The notes: generated from the letters alone by a model not told the origin. Shown: positions 53,159-63,814, counted from the first letter of the stretch. The stretch: 64,000 nt of DNA from Strigamia acuminata (GCA_949358305.1 OX442315.1:868001-932000), one strand, 5' to 3'. Made by a program: numbers and translations.

Positions 53159-54999
53159 ACAGTGAATACAATACGAGATAAATACAAGACAGTTTATTGT
53201 TGGCAAACAATATGGATGAGCTAAATTATACATAGGACTAATGCCGACATTTGGCAAGTTAAATCAGCTATTAAACTATACAAAGAATTGGCCAACTGGC
53301 CCTAGAATAATATCACTACGGGTCTGGAATATGGGAGCGGTTTCCCCATCGCTCGACCTGATTATAGATGTCATCTTAAGCCGGATGGCTGTGTCCTGGA
53401 GTCCGATACGGCTTCGCTGGTTTCCTTGGTTCGCTGTGTAAACTATCGCACGTCGATAAATCGAATGATCTGAGCATTGCGGTTGACTTTGTCTGCACCG
53501 CCACAACTTTGGGAGGATATTGGTGTAAGTAAATGTATTCATTTACTTATCAATATTCCACTTATGAATTATATTTAATTCATATCGTTGTGAATTCTTA
53601 TTTAGATATTTCGGGAATAAGTTGTCGTCAACTTATCGGTTATATTGAGTTCAATATGAGATTAAGTCTTCTGACTTGATTTTGGTCCAACTGGTTGTCG
53701 AGTTTAAGTTTTGCTGTTATAAATAAAATGAAGATTAAGCTTCCCGTCGCAACACACAATTGCCATCGATTAGAATATACGCCTTGCCATGCAGAACGGT
53801 ATCAAGCGTCCCCGGCGTCGCAGCACGGTCGTCCATCGAGTGGTTGACGGTACCACGTACACAGGGGTCGATAGCTCGCGGCTCCGCACAGCAGTTTTAT
53901 CTCTCGCGGTACTAATAATAGACCGACTGCTTTGGCATCGAATACCATGAGAATCAGCTTGCCAAACACTTGGTGCTACTCGTGGTTACTGTAAAACAGA
54001 CTGCTTTGGCACCATCAGGTGAAGGAACCGATTCTCAACAATACCGATGCTACTCGTGGTAACGGAATACGTTCATACCGAAAAAGACAACTTGGTCCTG
54101 TCCGGAGGATACTGAATTGCACAACGGCGGGTTCTCCTTCGGCGTCGCAACCGTAGACTGTAACATTTATGCAACATAATAATCCCAGCACTTCGACTTC
54201 AATTGCCGGCGGTGGCATGATTCTGTAGAATCATGCAACGGTTCTTTGCGAATAAATCAACAAAGAACCAAAAGGTTTTTTACGTGAACAACGAATCATA
54301 TTTCTTAAGTAACAATACCAAACAGAAAATAATCAAACAGAGCTGCCGAATGGCCGGTTGTTTGGGTTTATATAACCTGACTGGATTAAGGATTAATCCA
54401 GTCATCCAATTGGAACATGGGTTCCACGAATCCCTCCAATCCCGTATCACCGGAAGTGGATACGGAGGAGCATTATGCTAATTCTCACCACAACCGGAAC
54501 TGGATACCCAGGACCGGAAATGGGTTCCACCAATCAGATTGATCGGTTGACCGATTGATCGCTAAACATTCTGTCCCGCAGAAATGGAAGTTACATTGTA
54601 TTTAACAATGTCAGATACTTAATATATATTTATATTAATATTTAACACAATTTATTCACTTGATTAAATATACGTTTATATTTAATCATGAAGTTTTCAA
54701 GTTCGTATTCGAATTTATCGCTAATTGCGATCGCGCCATCTAGTGGCAATATGGAGCATTGACAAATGCGGGTTTTAGCAGACGAATCTTCGTAATTATG
54801 CCGTGATACTTTAGTATCATGTGGAAATTAGTGTTTATTCTTAATAAACGAACATCTTTGTATTTGAAACATCATAAATGACTTTATTCTAGACATTTAT
54901 CAGTTTTACACAGAATATTGTAAAAATACCATCATATTGGCGCAACAGCGCTTTCTTGATAGAAAATAGGCATTTATAGCCATTGTAAACCGTCATACA
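53094..54999 (-). repeat. Element B LTR (3' LTR in its own sense), 1906 bp
   Basis: The ends are inverted: TGTGTGACGGT at the left and ACCGTCATACA at the right (10 of 11 pair). On the minus strand there is a TATATAAA box at 54367-54374 and AATAAA at 53193-53198, which implies a U3 of ~0.6 kb, an R of ~1.1 kb and a short U5. An imperfect ~80-bp repeat (GACTGCTTTGGCA ... GCTACTCGTGGT) occurs at about 53922-54065. Three perfect hairpins lie at 54216-54404. Confidence 0.75.
54216..54404 (-). promoter_or_regulatory. Hairpin cluster and TATA box in element B LTR
   Basis: Perfect stems: GCATGATTCT/AGAATCATGC (54216-54237, 2-nt loop), GGTTCTTTG/CAAAGAACC (54240-54269) and TGACTGGATTAA/TTAATCCAGTCA (54378-54404, 3-nt loop). 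The minus-strand TATATAAA at 54367-54374 lies between the second and third. The first two would be in the R region of the transcript. Confidence 0.6.
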
Positions 55000-55012
55000 T
55001 CCCCCTTAATAA
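55000..55012 (-). promoter_or_regulatory. Element B polypurine tract
   Basis: The minus strand reads TATTAAGGGGGA directly before the LTR start TGTATGACGG. Similar AAGGGGGAC tracts recur at 55370-55380 and 55501-55510 in the 3' untranslated part. Confidence 0.6.
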
Positions 55013-55592
55013 CACAACTATATAATATTTTATAGAGTTTTCGTTATTCTCCTAATTAGCATAAATGCTATTTTCGGACTTGATGTATCTTGGAGATACC
55101 GTGACTTCCAATTTCGAATTTGAGTTTACATAAACTAACTTGAATTATCTAAGTTCTGGATTTCTGCCGAAATAATCTTTTCTAATAGCCTAAATTCAAG
55201 TCCAGAATTTATTTCCAAGTCTTCTTTTTGAAGAAACTTTCGTCATACATAAAATCATCATTTGTGTTATCACAAAATATTTATTTCATATGCCTAGTCA
55301 GATGTATCGCTATAAATATACAATAAATAGCTTTTAGATGATAAGAGTTGACAATTTAAGAATCAAAATGTCCCCCTTAATTGTCATGACCGGAGTCACT
55401 TGGTATTCTTTGTACAATTGACTAATTTTAATTTAAACTAGTTGTCTTTTAATACTGTAATATTACTTTTCGAGAATTGTTAATTTTAACTTTATATTTT
55501 GTCCCCCTTTTCTTTAGAAGAGAGGTCATGATTTTTAGAAGAGGATTTTCTGTTTACACTATAATCGGGGAATCTTTGTGTATCATATCATG
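55013..55592 (-). other. 3' untranslated region of element B
   Basis: AT-rich, with no ORF. It holds two further PPT-like blocks (55370-55380, 55501-55510). Confidence 0.5.
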
Positions 55593-57053
55593 TTAATCAA
55601 CATGATTCTTTGCTAAATATTGAGCTCGCATATTTGCGAATTTCCGAGATCTCTCAGCCTGCTGTACTGATTTCTTTCGACGTTTTTTCTTTGGGCAGTT
55701 ACATACAGTGTACTGACTTGGCAGTGTAAATGACCGTGACGACCCAACTTTTTGTTTTAGGTCATCTCTGGAAAACCATACATGAATGGGACCCTCATTG
55801 GAAAACCATACGTGGAAAGGACCCATATTTGGAATTGTGAAATCCCGCAACAAACGAGGGGATCTATATTTGACTCTAAGTCGTGGAACTGATGATTGGA
55901 AACCTGGGTTTTCAGTCAGTTTTTGAACATGTTGGTTTGTACTTGAAGTTTCTTCATCACCAGCTGGACTTGGTGACCGAAAACGCTTTTTTGAAGTTCT
56001 TAATTCCTCTCGTTGAGATGAATTATTCTGGATATTGCAGGGTTGCTTTCCAGACGCAAATTGTTGTATCTCCGTCAGATTGACGACTGGGACGGGTTTT
56101 AGTCGTTGGTTACGGTATTGATTTCGAAATACGAATTGTTGCGCTTCGTTTATATTTTTAAATTCAGCTGAATTTAACTGGTATTGTTTACAATACTGTT
56201 CGAATTGATACCGGATCTCCCGTGGGTTAGTCAAAAAACTCTCTTTTTTAGGTTTAAAATCATTCTCATTATCGTGTTGGTAATACTTTTTCAAGGGAAA
56301 AGTTTGCTTGACCTTTTTTCGATTTGAAATGGGCGTTAGGTAGAATTGTCTTGGCTGGGGACTCTTCTTGGTAGACAAATCATACGTCCGCAAACATGAG
56401 TTTGTGATCGGCGATCGGGCACGTTGTTGTACGTTATTTGACTGCAAATGTTTGTTTGGAGTCCGAATATCTTTCCTTTGCGTTGATATTGCTGGCCCAA
56501 AACTTTTGTTTACGGTTCCCAATTCTTTTGATAGCGGTAGGTTAATCGACAGATTAAGGCTAGCCACATATCGTTGTGCTTCAGCTGGATTAGCATATCG
56601 AACTGAAATTAGCTGATCTCGATTGTAAACGAGTTTTAATTTGTTCTGAACAACCGACTGGTTAGTTAACGAACTCTCTGGACGAGAATTATTAGGTTTA
56701 TAATTCTCTTCCCCCTTATCTACCGAATTAGGTGGTTTAAACTTTTCTAACTTAGATCCCCTACTGGATGTTTGAAACATAGTATGAGAATCTTGATTCA
56801 CTAAGTTTCGGCTGTATGTTTGTGGATTCCGTACTGGATCTTGATGTGAAGATTGAGATTGGGTACGATCTCGCCAGTTCCTAGCTTTTACATAGTCTGA
56901 AGCTTCGATTATATTTTTAAACTTGGTTTTATCCAGTCCATGACGATTACAATACAGAGTAAAATGATCGGGAATCTTTTCTGTTTGATCGCCAAGTGGT
57001 ACAGAACTTAAATTTAAGTTTGTCTGCTTATTATTTCCTTTTGGATCGATCAT
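55593..57053 (-). CDS. Element B 3'-proximal ORF with repeated FKNI motifs, unrecognised
   Basis: 486 codons with an ATG only three bases from the element C boundary, so the true N terminus may be lost. The protein is basic, Asn/Gln/Ser-rich and lacks signal or membrane segments. A ~29-residue motif (YC...L....FKNI.EA...V..RN) occurs at ~31-59 and ~284-312, with a weaker relative at ~141-166 (YNRDQL...YANPAEAQRYV). PFHVWFS/PIHVWFS repeats near ~432-450. The C terminus has a CNC pair and a KKKRRKK run that could be a nuclear localisation signal. By position next to the 3' LTR it is a third, non-envelope ORF. I do not recognise the family. Confidence 0.6.
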   Translation of the reverse strand: MIDPKGNNKQTNLNLSSVPLGDQTEKIPDHFTLYCNRHGLDKTKFKNIIEASDYVKARNWRDRTQSQSSHQDPVRNPQTYSRNLVNQDSHTMFQTSSRGSKLEKFKPPNSVDKGEENYKPNNSRPESSLTNQSVVQNKLKLVYNRDQLISVRYANPAEAQRYVASLNLSINLPLSKELGTVNKSFGPAISTQRKDIRTPNKHLQSNNVQQRARSPITNSCLRTYDLSTKKSPQPRQFYLTPISNRKKVKQTFPLKKYYQHDNENDFKPKKESFLTNPREIRYQFEQYCKQYQLNSAEFKNINEAQQFVFRNQYRNQRLKPVPVVNLTEIQQFASGKQPCNIQNNSSQREELRTSKKRFRSPSPAGDEETSSTNQHVQKLTENPGFQSSVPRLRVKYRSPRLLRDFTIPNMGPFHVWFSNEGPIHVWFSRDDLKQKVGSSRSFTLPSQYTVCNCPKKKRRKKSVQQAERSRKFANMRAQYLAKNHVD

Positions 57054-57055
57054 AT

Positions 57056-57627
57056 TGTCACGTGTACGAACCGTGCCAATTGATGCGCGATTCGTAGCAC
57101 GTAATTCGAATCATTATTAGGTTAAATGTTGCTAAATTTCGGCCACAGATGGCGCTGACGGCTTGGACTCCGTCATCGCCATGTGATGGACCGATCAATT
57201 CAATTATGGGGTTTATGGCAGATTTGCTATAAATAAGGAGCCCGCACTAAGACAGGTCTCTAATCACTTTTGCTTTTCAGAACTAGAGAGTCTGATGTCG
57301 CCTCAATAAAGAGCGCGGCTGATGACTATAAAACCAATTTAATTACATCGCAATTAAGTTATCACACAGTAGTTCATAACCCAATTAATAAAGGTTGTAC
57401 ATTTGACAAATGTAAGAAGTGACAATTTATCCAAAATAACATTCTGACCTGTTGAGAATAAATGTATCTGAATTTATAAGGGATCGAACAAACTTTGTTT
57501 GTCCGGTCAAATAAATCTGAATTGAATTTAAAGCATAAATGAATCTCATTCTTTCCTTTCACACTCACTAAACCCCAATTAAACATAGTTGCGTGGAGAC
57601 CTGATTAGGCCCGGATTCCACGTAACA
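57056..57627 (+). repeat. Element C 5' LTR, 572 bp
   Basis: The ends TGTCACGTG and CACGTAACA form an 8-of-9 inverted repeat. A TATAAATA box lies at 57228-57235 and AATAAA at 57305-57310, both in sense orientation. PBS follows after two bases. The second LTR is outside the window, so the boundary rests on these signals. Confidence 0.8.
57228..57235 (+). promoter_or_regulatory. TATA box of element C LTR
   Basis: TATAAATA, 70-80 bases before the AATAAA at 57305, in a position fitting the U3/R boundary of the LTR. Confidence 0.6.
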
Positions 57628-57629
57628 AA

Positions 57630-57640
57630 TGGTGGAGATC
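57630..57640 (+). promoter_or_regulatory. Element C primer binding site, tRNA-Ala-like
   Basis: TGGTGGAGAT, two bases past the LTR, complements the usual animal tRNA-Ala 3' end (ATCTCCACCA, from memory) over 10 bases and then diverges. Confidence 0.6.
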
Positions 57641-58901
57641 GCGGTTCTTTCCCCGGGACCAAAAATTAGAATAAAAAACCCCGAAATTAGAGTTAAAAAT
57701 CATTAAAATTGTAAAATCTAGAGTAAAATGAGTGAAATTGGAATTAAAATCACATAAAATTGGCAAATTTAGCTTAAAAATAGCTTTGAAATCATATAAA
57801 ATTTAGAGAGATCCCAACCTAATTTGAATATGAGTGAGTCATTTGTGAAATTGATAGGAATGTGAGAGTGAGTCATTGCTAAAGAATAAATAGGTCAATT
57901 AGATTGAAAATTGGCAAGATTAAAAAAATAAAATAAAATAGAATAGAAGCTTTGAAGGTTTAAATTGGATAAATTTGCATTTGAGTATTATTTATTGTGA
58001 TATTTGACTTTTAATTGAATTGATATAGTATTATTGATTGAACTTTGATAAAATTAAATGAAAGTGTATAGTAATGAAGAATTTAATTGTGAATGTAAGA
58101 TAAAATTGAATAATAATAGAGAATATATTGTTTATATTTATTAATGAATTTATTTTCTTTCCAGAGCATTTTTGTAAAGTGTTATTAATAAGAAGTTTTT
58201 CCTTGAATAGTTTTGATGAAATTTTGTAATTATGACCGTGAAAATGAATTGTTTTTGATATTTTTGTAAAAAATGATGACCGTGAAAGTGTTTTTTTTTT
58301 TTTCCTTGAATTCTTTTGTGGAAATTTTGAGATTTGATTGTGAAGATTGAATTGTTCTAGTATTTTGAAATATTTCTGTGAAAATTGAAGTGTTTAATCA
58401 CTGATTTATTTTTCAGAAAGTGAAAAGTGTTCTGTGTGCTAAAGAGTTATAGTGTTATTTATAACTGGAAAAGTGAATTAAAAGTGCTTCAAGTCAAAGG
58501 ATTGTGTCTTCGAATTTAATTATTTAACAATTGCGGAATCCAAACGTTATAACTTTTCACAAGTGGTAACGGATTATTTGTTTTCATCAAAAGATCCGGG
58601 AGCACTTGAATCACTGGATGATAAGGTGACTGACCGGAAAAAGAGATCAAAATCCAAAGGAGAAGAAAAAATTCAAAAAAGGGAAGATTTTGAAACCCCG
58701 GAACAGCGCCATAAAAGAATAATCGATCCAAGTGTGTACAATTTGTTGTTGCCTGACGAAGCTACGGAATTAGGCAATCTCCTGGATAAAGTGCAAGCAA
58801 ATTTGGACGACGCATTTGAGGACGCAACTGACAATATTGAGGACCAAAAGGAATTAATTCAACCAATATTGGCAATTAAAAACGAACAATTTCCAGATAA
58901 T
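57641..58901 (+). other. Element C leader
   Basis: AT-rich and low in G+C; no gene. Acceptor-like sites are TTTTCTTTCCAG (58164) and TTTATTTTTCAG (58416). The latter is followed by GTGAAAAGTG...GTGTGCTAAAGAG, matching the element D leader. The frame is open without ATG from 58563 into gag, as in element D. Confidence 0.5.
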
Positions 58902-60017
58902 ATGGCAAATGCTTCACCAGAACTAGTAGCAATACAGACGGTATTACAAAATTTAGTGGTCAATAGAAGAAATCCAGTTGACTTTGATCCGGCTACAGGG
59001 AATATTGACACATGGTTGATCGGATATGAAGATACGATCGCCGATGACACTGAAAGGATTAAACATCTGTCAATTGTGCTGAAATCCTCCGCATCATCGT
59101 GGTATCTAGATCAACTTCCACAACATCCGACTAGAACATGGAGTCAATGGAAAGATGCGTTGAAGGCAAAATTCAGGCGACAAATAACAACAATTTTGTC
59201 GAAATTACAGGCAATGCAGCACAAAGATGGGACAGCAATGGAACATATGCAGAAAATATTAAAAGAATGTTCTTTTGCGAGACCAGCATTTACTGAAGAA
59301 CAAAAGATATTTCATGTGTTTCAAGGACTTAAAAAGGTGACTAGAGATAAATTAGTAGTCAATTTTCCAAAGACATTGGATCAGTTAACATCTCAACTTG
59401 GACTATTGGAAGCTCATGCATTCAGCGAGGATCCTGCAGAAGTTTTGCTAACCCTACTGCAAAAAGCTGTTGATACAACAGGCGAGGTGAAACCAAGTTT
59501 GTTAGTTGAACCGAGCGACGTCAATAAATCAAAAGACGAGTTGTTAGCAGAGGTCAAAGTGCTAAGGCAACAGCAGCAGTTTGGGGAAGTTCAATATGCA
59601 GAGGTTACTCCAGTCTTCTATCAAAATCAATGGTATACACCACATCCAAACCAGGCCCAGTTCTACAATAGAGGTAACTTTAGAGGACGATCTGGACAAC
59701 AACGTGGATGGTGGAATGACAATAATAGGAACCAAGGAAGAGGATGGAGTGACAATAGAGGTCAAAACAGAGGTAATTGGAGTAATCAGTGGAATAACTC
59801 AGGTCAAGGATTCCAACAGCAAAATCCACAACAGCAGTGGAATCCACCACAACAGCAATGGAATCCACCACAAGGACAAAGACCACAGGGGAATCCAAAT
59901 AACCAAGGCCATCCTAAAAATCCAAATTATAAAGGTAAAAATTTCATTGAAAATTACCAAGGCCGAGGTCAACGAGGAGCCCCACGTGGTGGACCGCCTA
60001 ATGCATCGGGAAACTAG
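58902..60017 (+). CDS. gag: Gag of Ty3/gypsy element C
   Basis: ATG at 58902 (MANASPE), the position matching element D's ATG; the frame is open without ATG from 58563 and could be used after splicing or by non-AUG start. A capsid-like domain (NIDTWLIGYEDTI, WSQWKDALKAKF, ECSFARPAF, FQGLKK) spans about residues 25-190. The C-terminal third is an RGG-like Arg/Gly/Asn/Trp stretch plus tandem QQWNPP repeats, without a CCHC knuckle. It ends GGG AAA C/TAG at the shift site. Confidence 0.9.
   Translation: MANASPELVAIQTVLQNLVVNRRNPVDFDPATGNIDTWLIGYEDTIADDTERIKHLSIVLKSSASSWYLDQLPQHPTRTWSQWKDALKAKFRRQITTILSKLQAMQHKDGTAMEHMQKILKECSFARPAFTEEQKIFHVFQGLKKVTRDKLVVNFPKTLDQLTSQLGLLEAHAFSEDPAEVLLTLLQKAVDTTGEVKPSLLVEPSDVNKSKDELLAEVKVLRQQQQFGEVQYAEVTPVFYQNQWYTPHPNQAQFYNRGNFRGRSGQQRGWWNDNNRNQGRGWSDNRGQNRGNWSNQWNNSGQGFQQQNPQQQWNPPQQQWNPPQGQRPQGNPNNQGHPKNPNYKGKNFIENYQGRGQRGAPRGGPPNASGN
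60008..60014 (+). promoter_or_regulatory. -1 frameshift site at the gag stop (GGGAAAC-TAG)
   Basis: Canonical heptamer G GGA AAC read in the gag frame, followed at once by TAG. The -1 frame continues open into pol through a Lys/Arg-rich linker, as in element D. Confidence 0.75.
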
Positions 60018-63000
60018 AATGGCCACAAAGACGAAATAACAAGAAGAAAAGAAGAAAGAGAAAATTAGAAATCATCGAGTTACACGCTATGGACGAACTT
60101 TTACAGATTCCAGTAGTATTAAATGGTATGGAAATCACTGGTGTCTTGGATTCTGGAGGTTTTCGCAATATCATTAGTGAAGATTTGGTGAGAACTCTGC
60201 AGCTCAAATATCAGCCTTGTCCAGGTGTTCGATTGAGAGTTGTGGATGGCTCATTGATAGTCCCAGAAGGAAAAACCAGGATTACCATTGATGTTGGACA
60301 ACAACAACACACCATCGACGTATTGATCGTTAATGGATTTGGACGCCACTTACTACTGGGAGATAATTTCTTAAGATCTGCAAAGTGTAAACTCGACTAT
60401 GACCAACAGAAGATCTTTGTAGGCCCAAAAAATGAACAACAAGAAGTTTTCCCAATGTCAAAGAATTATACTGATGTAAACTACATAGCCCGAGTTTTAA
60501 AACCGATAACAATTCCAGCATTACATGAATGTGTAGTTCCAATTAAAATTGCAAAGAAAGTAGATGATGAACTATTTATAGAACCACTCAGTGGAGTAAT
60601 TGATCGCTTTGGAGTAATTTGTTGCAAAACATTGACTAAATTCAGAAAAGGTGAAGGAGTTCTGCGAGTTGCAAATCCAACTAAAAAGACAATCTATTTA
60701 GGAAAAAACTCAGCAATTGCAAAGGCCTTTTATGTAATTGAGTCTGGCGTGCTTGATGAAAACAGAGTTAATCAATTTGACTTTAGCACGGCCATGGCGA
60801 ATGACAACATGACGCCATCACAACAAGGGCTAATGTTGCGGTTGCTGGAGAAAAATTCGGATAGATTTGCGAAGACTGACAATGATTTAGGCAGAGCTCA
60901 TACGATTAAACATCGAATTGATACTGGAGATTCTCCTCCAATCCATTTACAACCTTATAGACGATCGATTAAGGAAAAAGAAATCGAGGATGCTGAAACA
61001 AAGAAGTTACTTGAGCAAGGAGTCATTAGAGAATCTGAGAGCCCATGGAGTGCACCAGTACTACTCGTCAAGAAAAGAGACGGCAAATGGAGATTTTGTG
61101 TTGATTGGAGACGGTTAAACGCGGTAACAAAGAAAATGGTTTATCCCTTACCACGTATTGATGACACCCTAGATCAATTAGCGGGTGCGAAGTATTTTTC
61201 AATGATGGATCTTATCCAGGGATATCACCAAGTCGAAATAGACGAACAAGATCGTGAAAAGACAGCGTTTACCACGTCTAGTGGACATTATGAGTTTAAT
61301 GTCCTTGGAATGGGATTATGTAACAGCCCGGCCGCCTTTCAAAAATTGATGAACAAAGTACTTGGTAACCTCCTGGGAAAAGTATGTATTGCATATCTGG
61401 ACGATTTGATAGTGTTTTCGAAGACTTTCGATCAGCATCTTGTTGATTTGGAGGCAGTTTTCCAAAAGCTTAGAACAGCGAATCTCAAAGTCAAACTGAG
61501 TAAATGTACGTTTGCGACACACACCATACGATATCTCGGACATGTGGTTGATGCTGAAGGTATTTCACCGGATCCCAGGAATCTGGATTCAGTAGCTAAG
61601 TTTCCAATTCCTGTGAACGTTAAACAACTACGTGGTTTTTTAGGATTATGCTCGTATTACCGGAAATTTATTAAAGGTTTTGCGGACATTTCCAAACCTC
61701 TGGTGAATTTAACCAAAAAGGATGAAAAGTTTGACTGGGGACCACCCCACGACAAAGCATTCCACACGCTCCGAAATGCATTAATAACAGTGCCGGTGTT
61801 AGCGCATCCAGATTTTACTCAGCCCTTCATGATTTCATGCGATGCAAGTGCCTATGGATTAGGAGCTATTTTGAAGCAAAAAGTCAACAATCAAGAGCGT
61901 GTTATCGCTTATGCAAGTCGTATGATGAGCACAGCAGAAATGAATTACACTGCAACTGATAGGGAAATGTTAGCAATCATTTTTGCTATTGAAAAGTTTA
62001 GACCGTACTTATATGGACAGAAATTCCAAATTATTACCGACCATTCTGCCCTCCAATGGCTGAAAGGAGTCCGAAATCCAAATGGACGTCTAGCCAGGTG
62101 GGCGCTGCAATTAGCTGAGTATGATTTTGAAATATTTCATAAAAGCGGCAAGAAACATACAGATGCCGATGCTTTAAGTAGGATCCAGGAAGAATTAAGT
62201 GAAGAAGAAATAGAAAAATTACCTTCGCTTTTCTTAGAAAACTTGGACCTCCCTGTTGAACAGAGGAAGGATCCCAAATTACTGGACCTCATAACAGCGC
62301 TAGAAAACCAAGAGCAACTTCCAAGAAAAAGAAGACGACCACTAAAGCAGTTCGTTCTTCAAAACAAAACATTGTTCAGGAAGAAAAAACTTAACAGTTC
62401 CCTGAACATGGAAGATTTATTACTAGTAGTTCCAAAACAACTTCAAAAAGATGTATTGTATGAAATGCACGATGGATTACTAGGAGCTCATTTGGGATTG
62501 GCAAAAACGTGGAAACGAATAAGAACACGATTTTTCTGGACAAGAATCTATAAAGATGTTAGAAATTACGTCTTGTCCTGCCAACACTGCGCAAAAGCAA
62601 AAACAATGACAACGCCAGCTAAAGGATTAATGCAGCCATGGTCAACAGTCTCAAAACCTTTTGAGCGAATTGGAATAGACACACTAGGACCATTTCCATT
62701 GTCACGACTTGGAAATAAACATGTTTTTGTTGTAACTGATTATCTTTCTAGAAATGCAATAGCTAGACCAGCAGCAGCAGCTACAGCGTTAGAAGCAGCA
62801 AAAACATTGCTTTATGAAGTTATTCTGAAAGAAGGCAGTCCGAGAGAAATCCTAAGCGACCGTGGAACGGAATACAGGAACAAAATGGTTGAGGAGGTCT
62901 CAAATATGTTTAAAAGTTTGCATAAAACTACGTCAGGATACCATCCAAGAACAAATGGATTAACTGAGAGATTTAATGCGACATTCGCAAAAATGTTGCA

Positions 63001-63814
63001 AAGTTACGTCAATGATGAACACACTGACTGGGACGAATTTCTTCCATTTCTCCTGTTTTCATATAACACGGCCGTTCATGAAACAACAGGATATACACCA
63101 CACTATTTACTTCGTGGATATGATGTGGATTTGACAGTAGATGTTAATTTGGACTTGCCACAGAAAGAATATACATTAAGAACAGCAAAATTCATTCGAG
63201 CAGCCAGGAAAATTGCAAATGAGAGACTTGAAAAACAATCTGCAAAAAGTAAGAAAAGATTTGATGAAGACAGAGTCAACAAAGAATTTGAACCAGGTGA
63301 ATTGGTTTATCTAAAAACCATCAACAGAAAAGTTGGCCTGTCAGAGAAGCTTTTACCCCAATTTTCCGGCCCGTATGAAATTGTGCGAAGAACTGCACCT
63401 AATGACTATGAAATCATCAATTCTACAAGAAAGAAAAGTGACATAGTGAATGTAGAAAGGTTAAAACCATATAAGGAACGAATTGAAGAAGAAATAGATG
63501 AAGTTCTGAAAGATATGCCAGAAAAGAAAGTGAAATTTGCTGATAAAGTGAAAAAAATCAGTAAAAAAGGTGAAATTGTAGTTGAAAACACAGAAAAACT
63601 AGTGAGAACAACGAAAATTAAGCCAAAAGAACGTTATATAGATGATACAGAACAGATTTCTCTAAAATCACTATTTGAACCACAGCCTACGGTGAAAACG
63701 AATGAAAATCAACTTCAAAACCCGCCACTAGATGGCGCAAGTCCACAAACCAACGATTTCCGGTCGCGCAGACTCAGACCGCGTAAGCGAAAAGACTATC
63801 GCCATTTCTACTGA
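60014..63814 (+). CDS. pol: Pol of Ty3/gypsy element C (PR-RT-RNaseH-IN)
   Basis: Open to TGA at 63814; about 1241 codons from the ATG at 60089. In order: protease with DSGG near residue 22; RT with WRFCVDWRRLN, YFSMMDLIQGY and YLDD; RNase H with CDASAYG, TDHSAL and DADALSR; integrase HHCC (HDGLLGAHLG ... CQHCAKAK), then IDTLGPF, SDRGTEYRN and LTERFN giving the D-D-E triad; GPY/F (FSGPYEIVRR); and a charged tail ending DYRHFY. All key residues are present and the frame is uninterrupted. It is close to element D pol along its whole length but at family, not copy, level. Confidence 0.95.
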   Translation, partial: LEWPQRRNNKKKRRKRKLEIIELHAMDELLQIPVVLNGMEITGVLDSGGFRNIISEDLVRTLQLKYQPCPGVRLRVVDGSLIVPEGKTRITIDVGQQQHTIDVLIVNGFGRHLLLGDNFLRSAKCKLDYDQQKIFVGPKNEQQEVFPMSKNYTDVNYIARVLKPITIPALHECVVPIKIAKKVDDELFIEPLSGVIDRFGVICCKTLTKFRKGEGVLRVANPTKKTIYLGKNSAIAKAFYVIESGVLDENRVNQFDFSTAMANDNMTPSQQGLMLRLLEKNSDRFAKTDNDLGRAHTIKHRIDTGDSPPIHLQPYRRSIKEKEIEDAETKKLLEQGVIRESESPWSAPVLLVKKRDGKWRFCVDWRRLNAVTKKMVYPLPRIDDTLDQLAGAKYFSMMDLIQGYHQVEIDEQDREKTAFTTSSGHYEFNVLGMGLCNSPAAFQKLMNKVLGNLLGKVCIAYLDDLIVFSKTFDQHLVDLEAVFQKLRTANLKVKLSKCTFATHTIRYLGHVVDAEGISPDPRNLDSVAKFPIPVNVKQLRGFLGLCSYYRKFIKGFADISKPLVNLTKKDEKFDWGPPHDKAFHTLRNALITVPVLAHPDFTQPFMISCDASAYGLGAILKQKVNNQERVIAYASRMMSTAEMNYTATDREMLAIIFAIEKFRPYLYGQKFQIITDHSALQWLKGVRNPNGRLARWALQLAEYDFEIFHKSGKKHTDADALSRIQEELSEEEIEKLPSLFLENLDLPVEQRKDPKLLDLITALENQEQLPRKRRRPLKQFVLQNKTLFRKKKLNSSLNMEDLLLVVPKQLQKDVLYEMHDGLLGAHLGLAKTWKRIRTRFFWTRIYKDVRNYVLSCQHCAKAKTMTTPAKGLMQPWSTVSKPFERIGIDTLGPFPLSRLGNKHVFVVTDYLSRNAIARPAAAATALEAAKTLLYEVILKEGSPREILSDRGTEYRNKMVEEVSNMFKSLHKTTSGYHPRTNGLTERFNATFAKMLQSYVNDEHTDWDEFLPFLLFSYNTAVHETTGYTPHYLLRGYDVDLTVDVNLDLPQKEYTLRTAKFIRAARKIANERLEKQSAKSKKRFDEDRVNKEFEPGELVYLKTINRKVGLSEKLLPQFSGPYEIVRRTAPNDYEIINSTRKKSDIVNVERLKPYKERIEEEIDEVLKDMPEKKVKFADKVKKISKKGEIVVENTEKLVRTTKIKPKERYIDDTEQISLKSLFEPQPTVKTNENQLQNPPLDGASPQTNDFRSRRLRPRKRKDYRHFY

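Larger units (their letters stand above)
53094..57055 (-). mobile_element. LTR retrotransposon, minus strand, 3' part (element B)
   Basis: A 1.9-kb LTR followed (in plus coordinates) by a polypurine tract complement and an ORF with no resemblance to element D. It interrupts element D pol and is itself cut at 57056 by element C. The rest, including any gag-pol and the other LTR, must lie beyond 64000. The superfamily cannot be set without the RT. Confidence 0.7.

Noticed and set aside
54233-54481. 82-codon plus-strand ORF in the element B LTR
   Set aside because: It spans the LTR hairpins, which create its apparent coding pattern; no motif.
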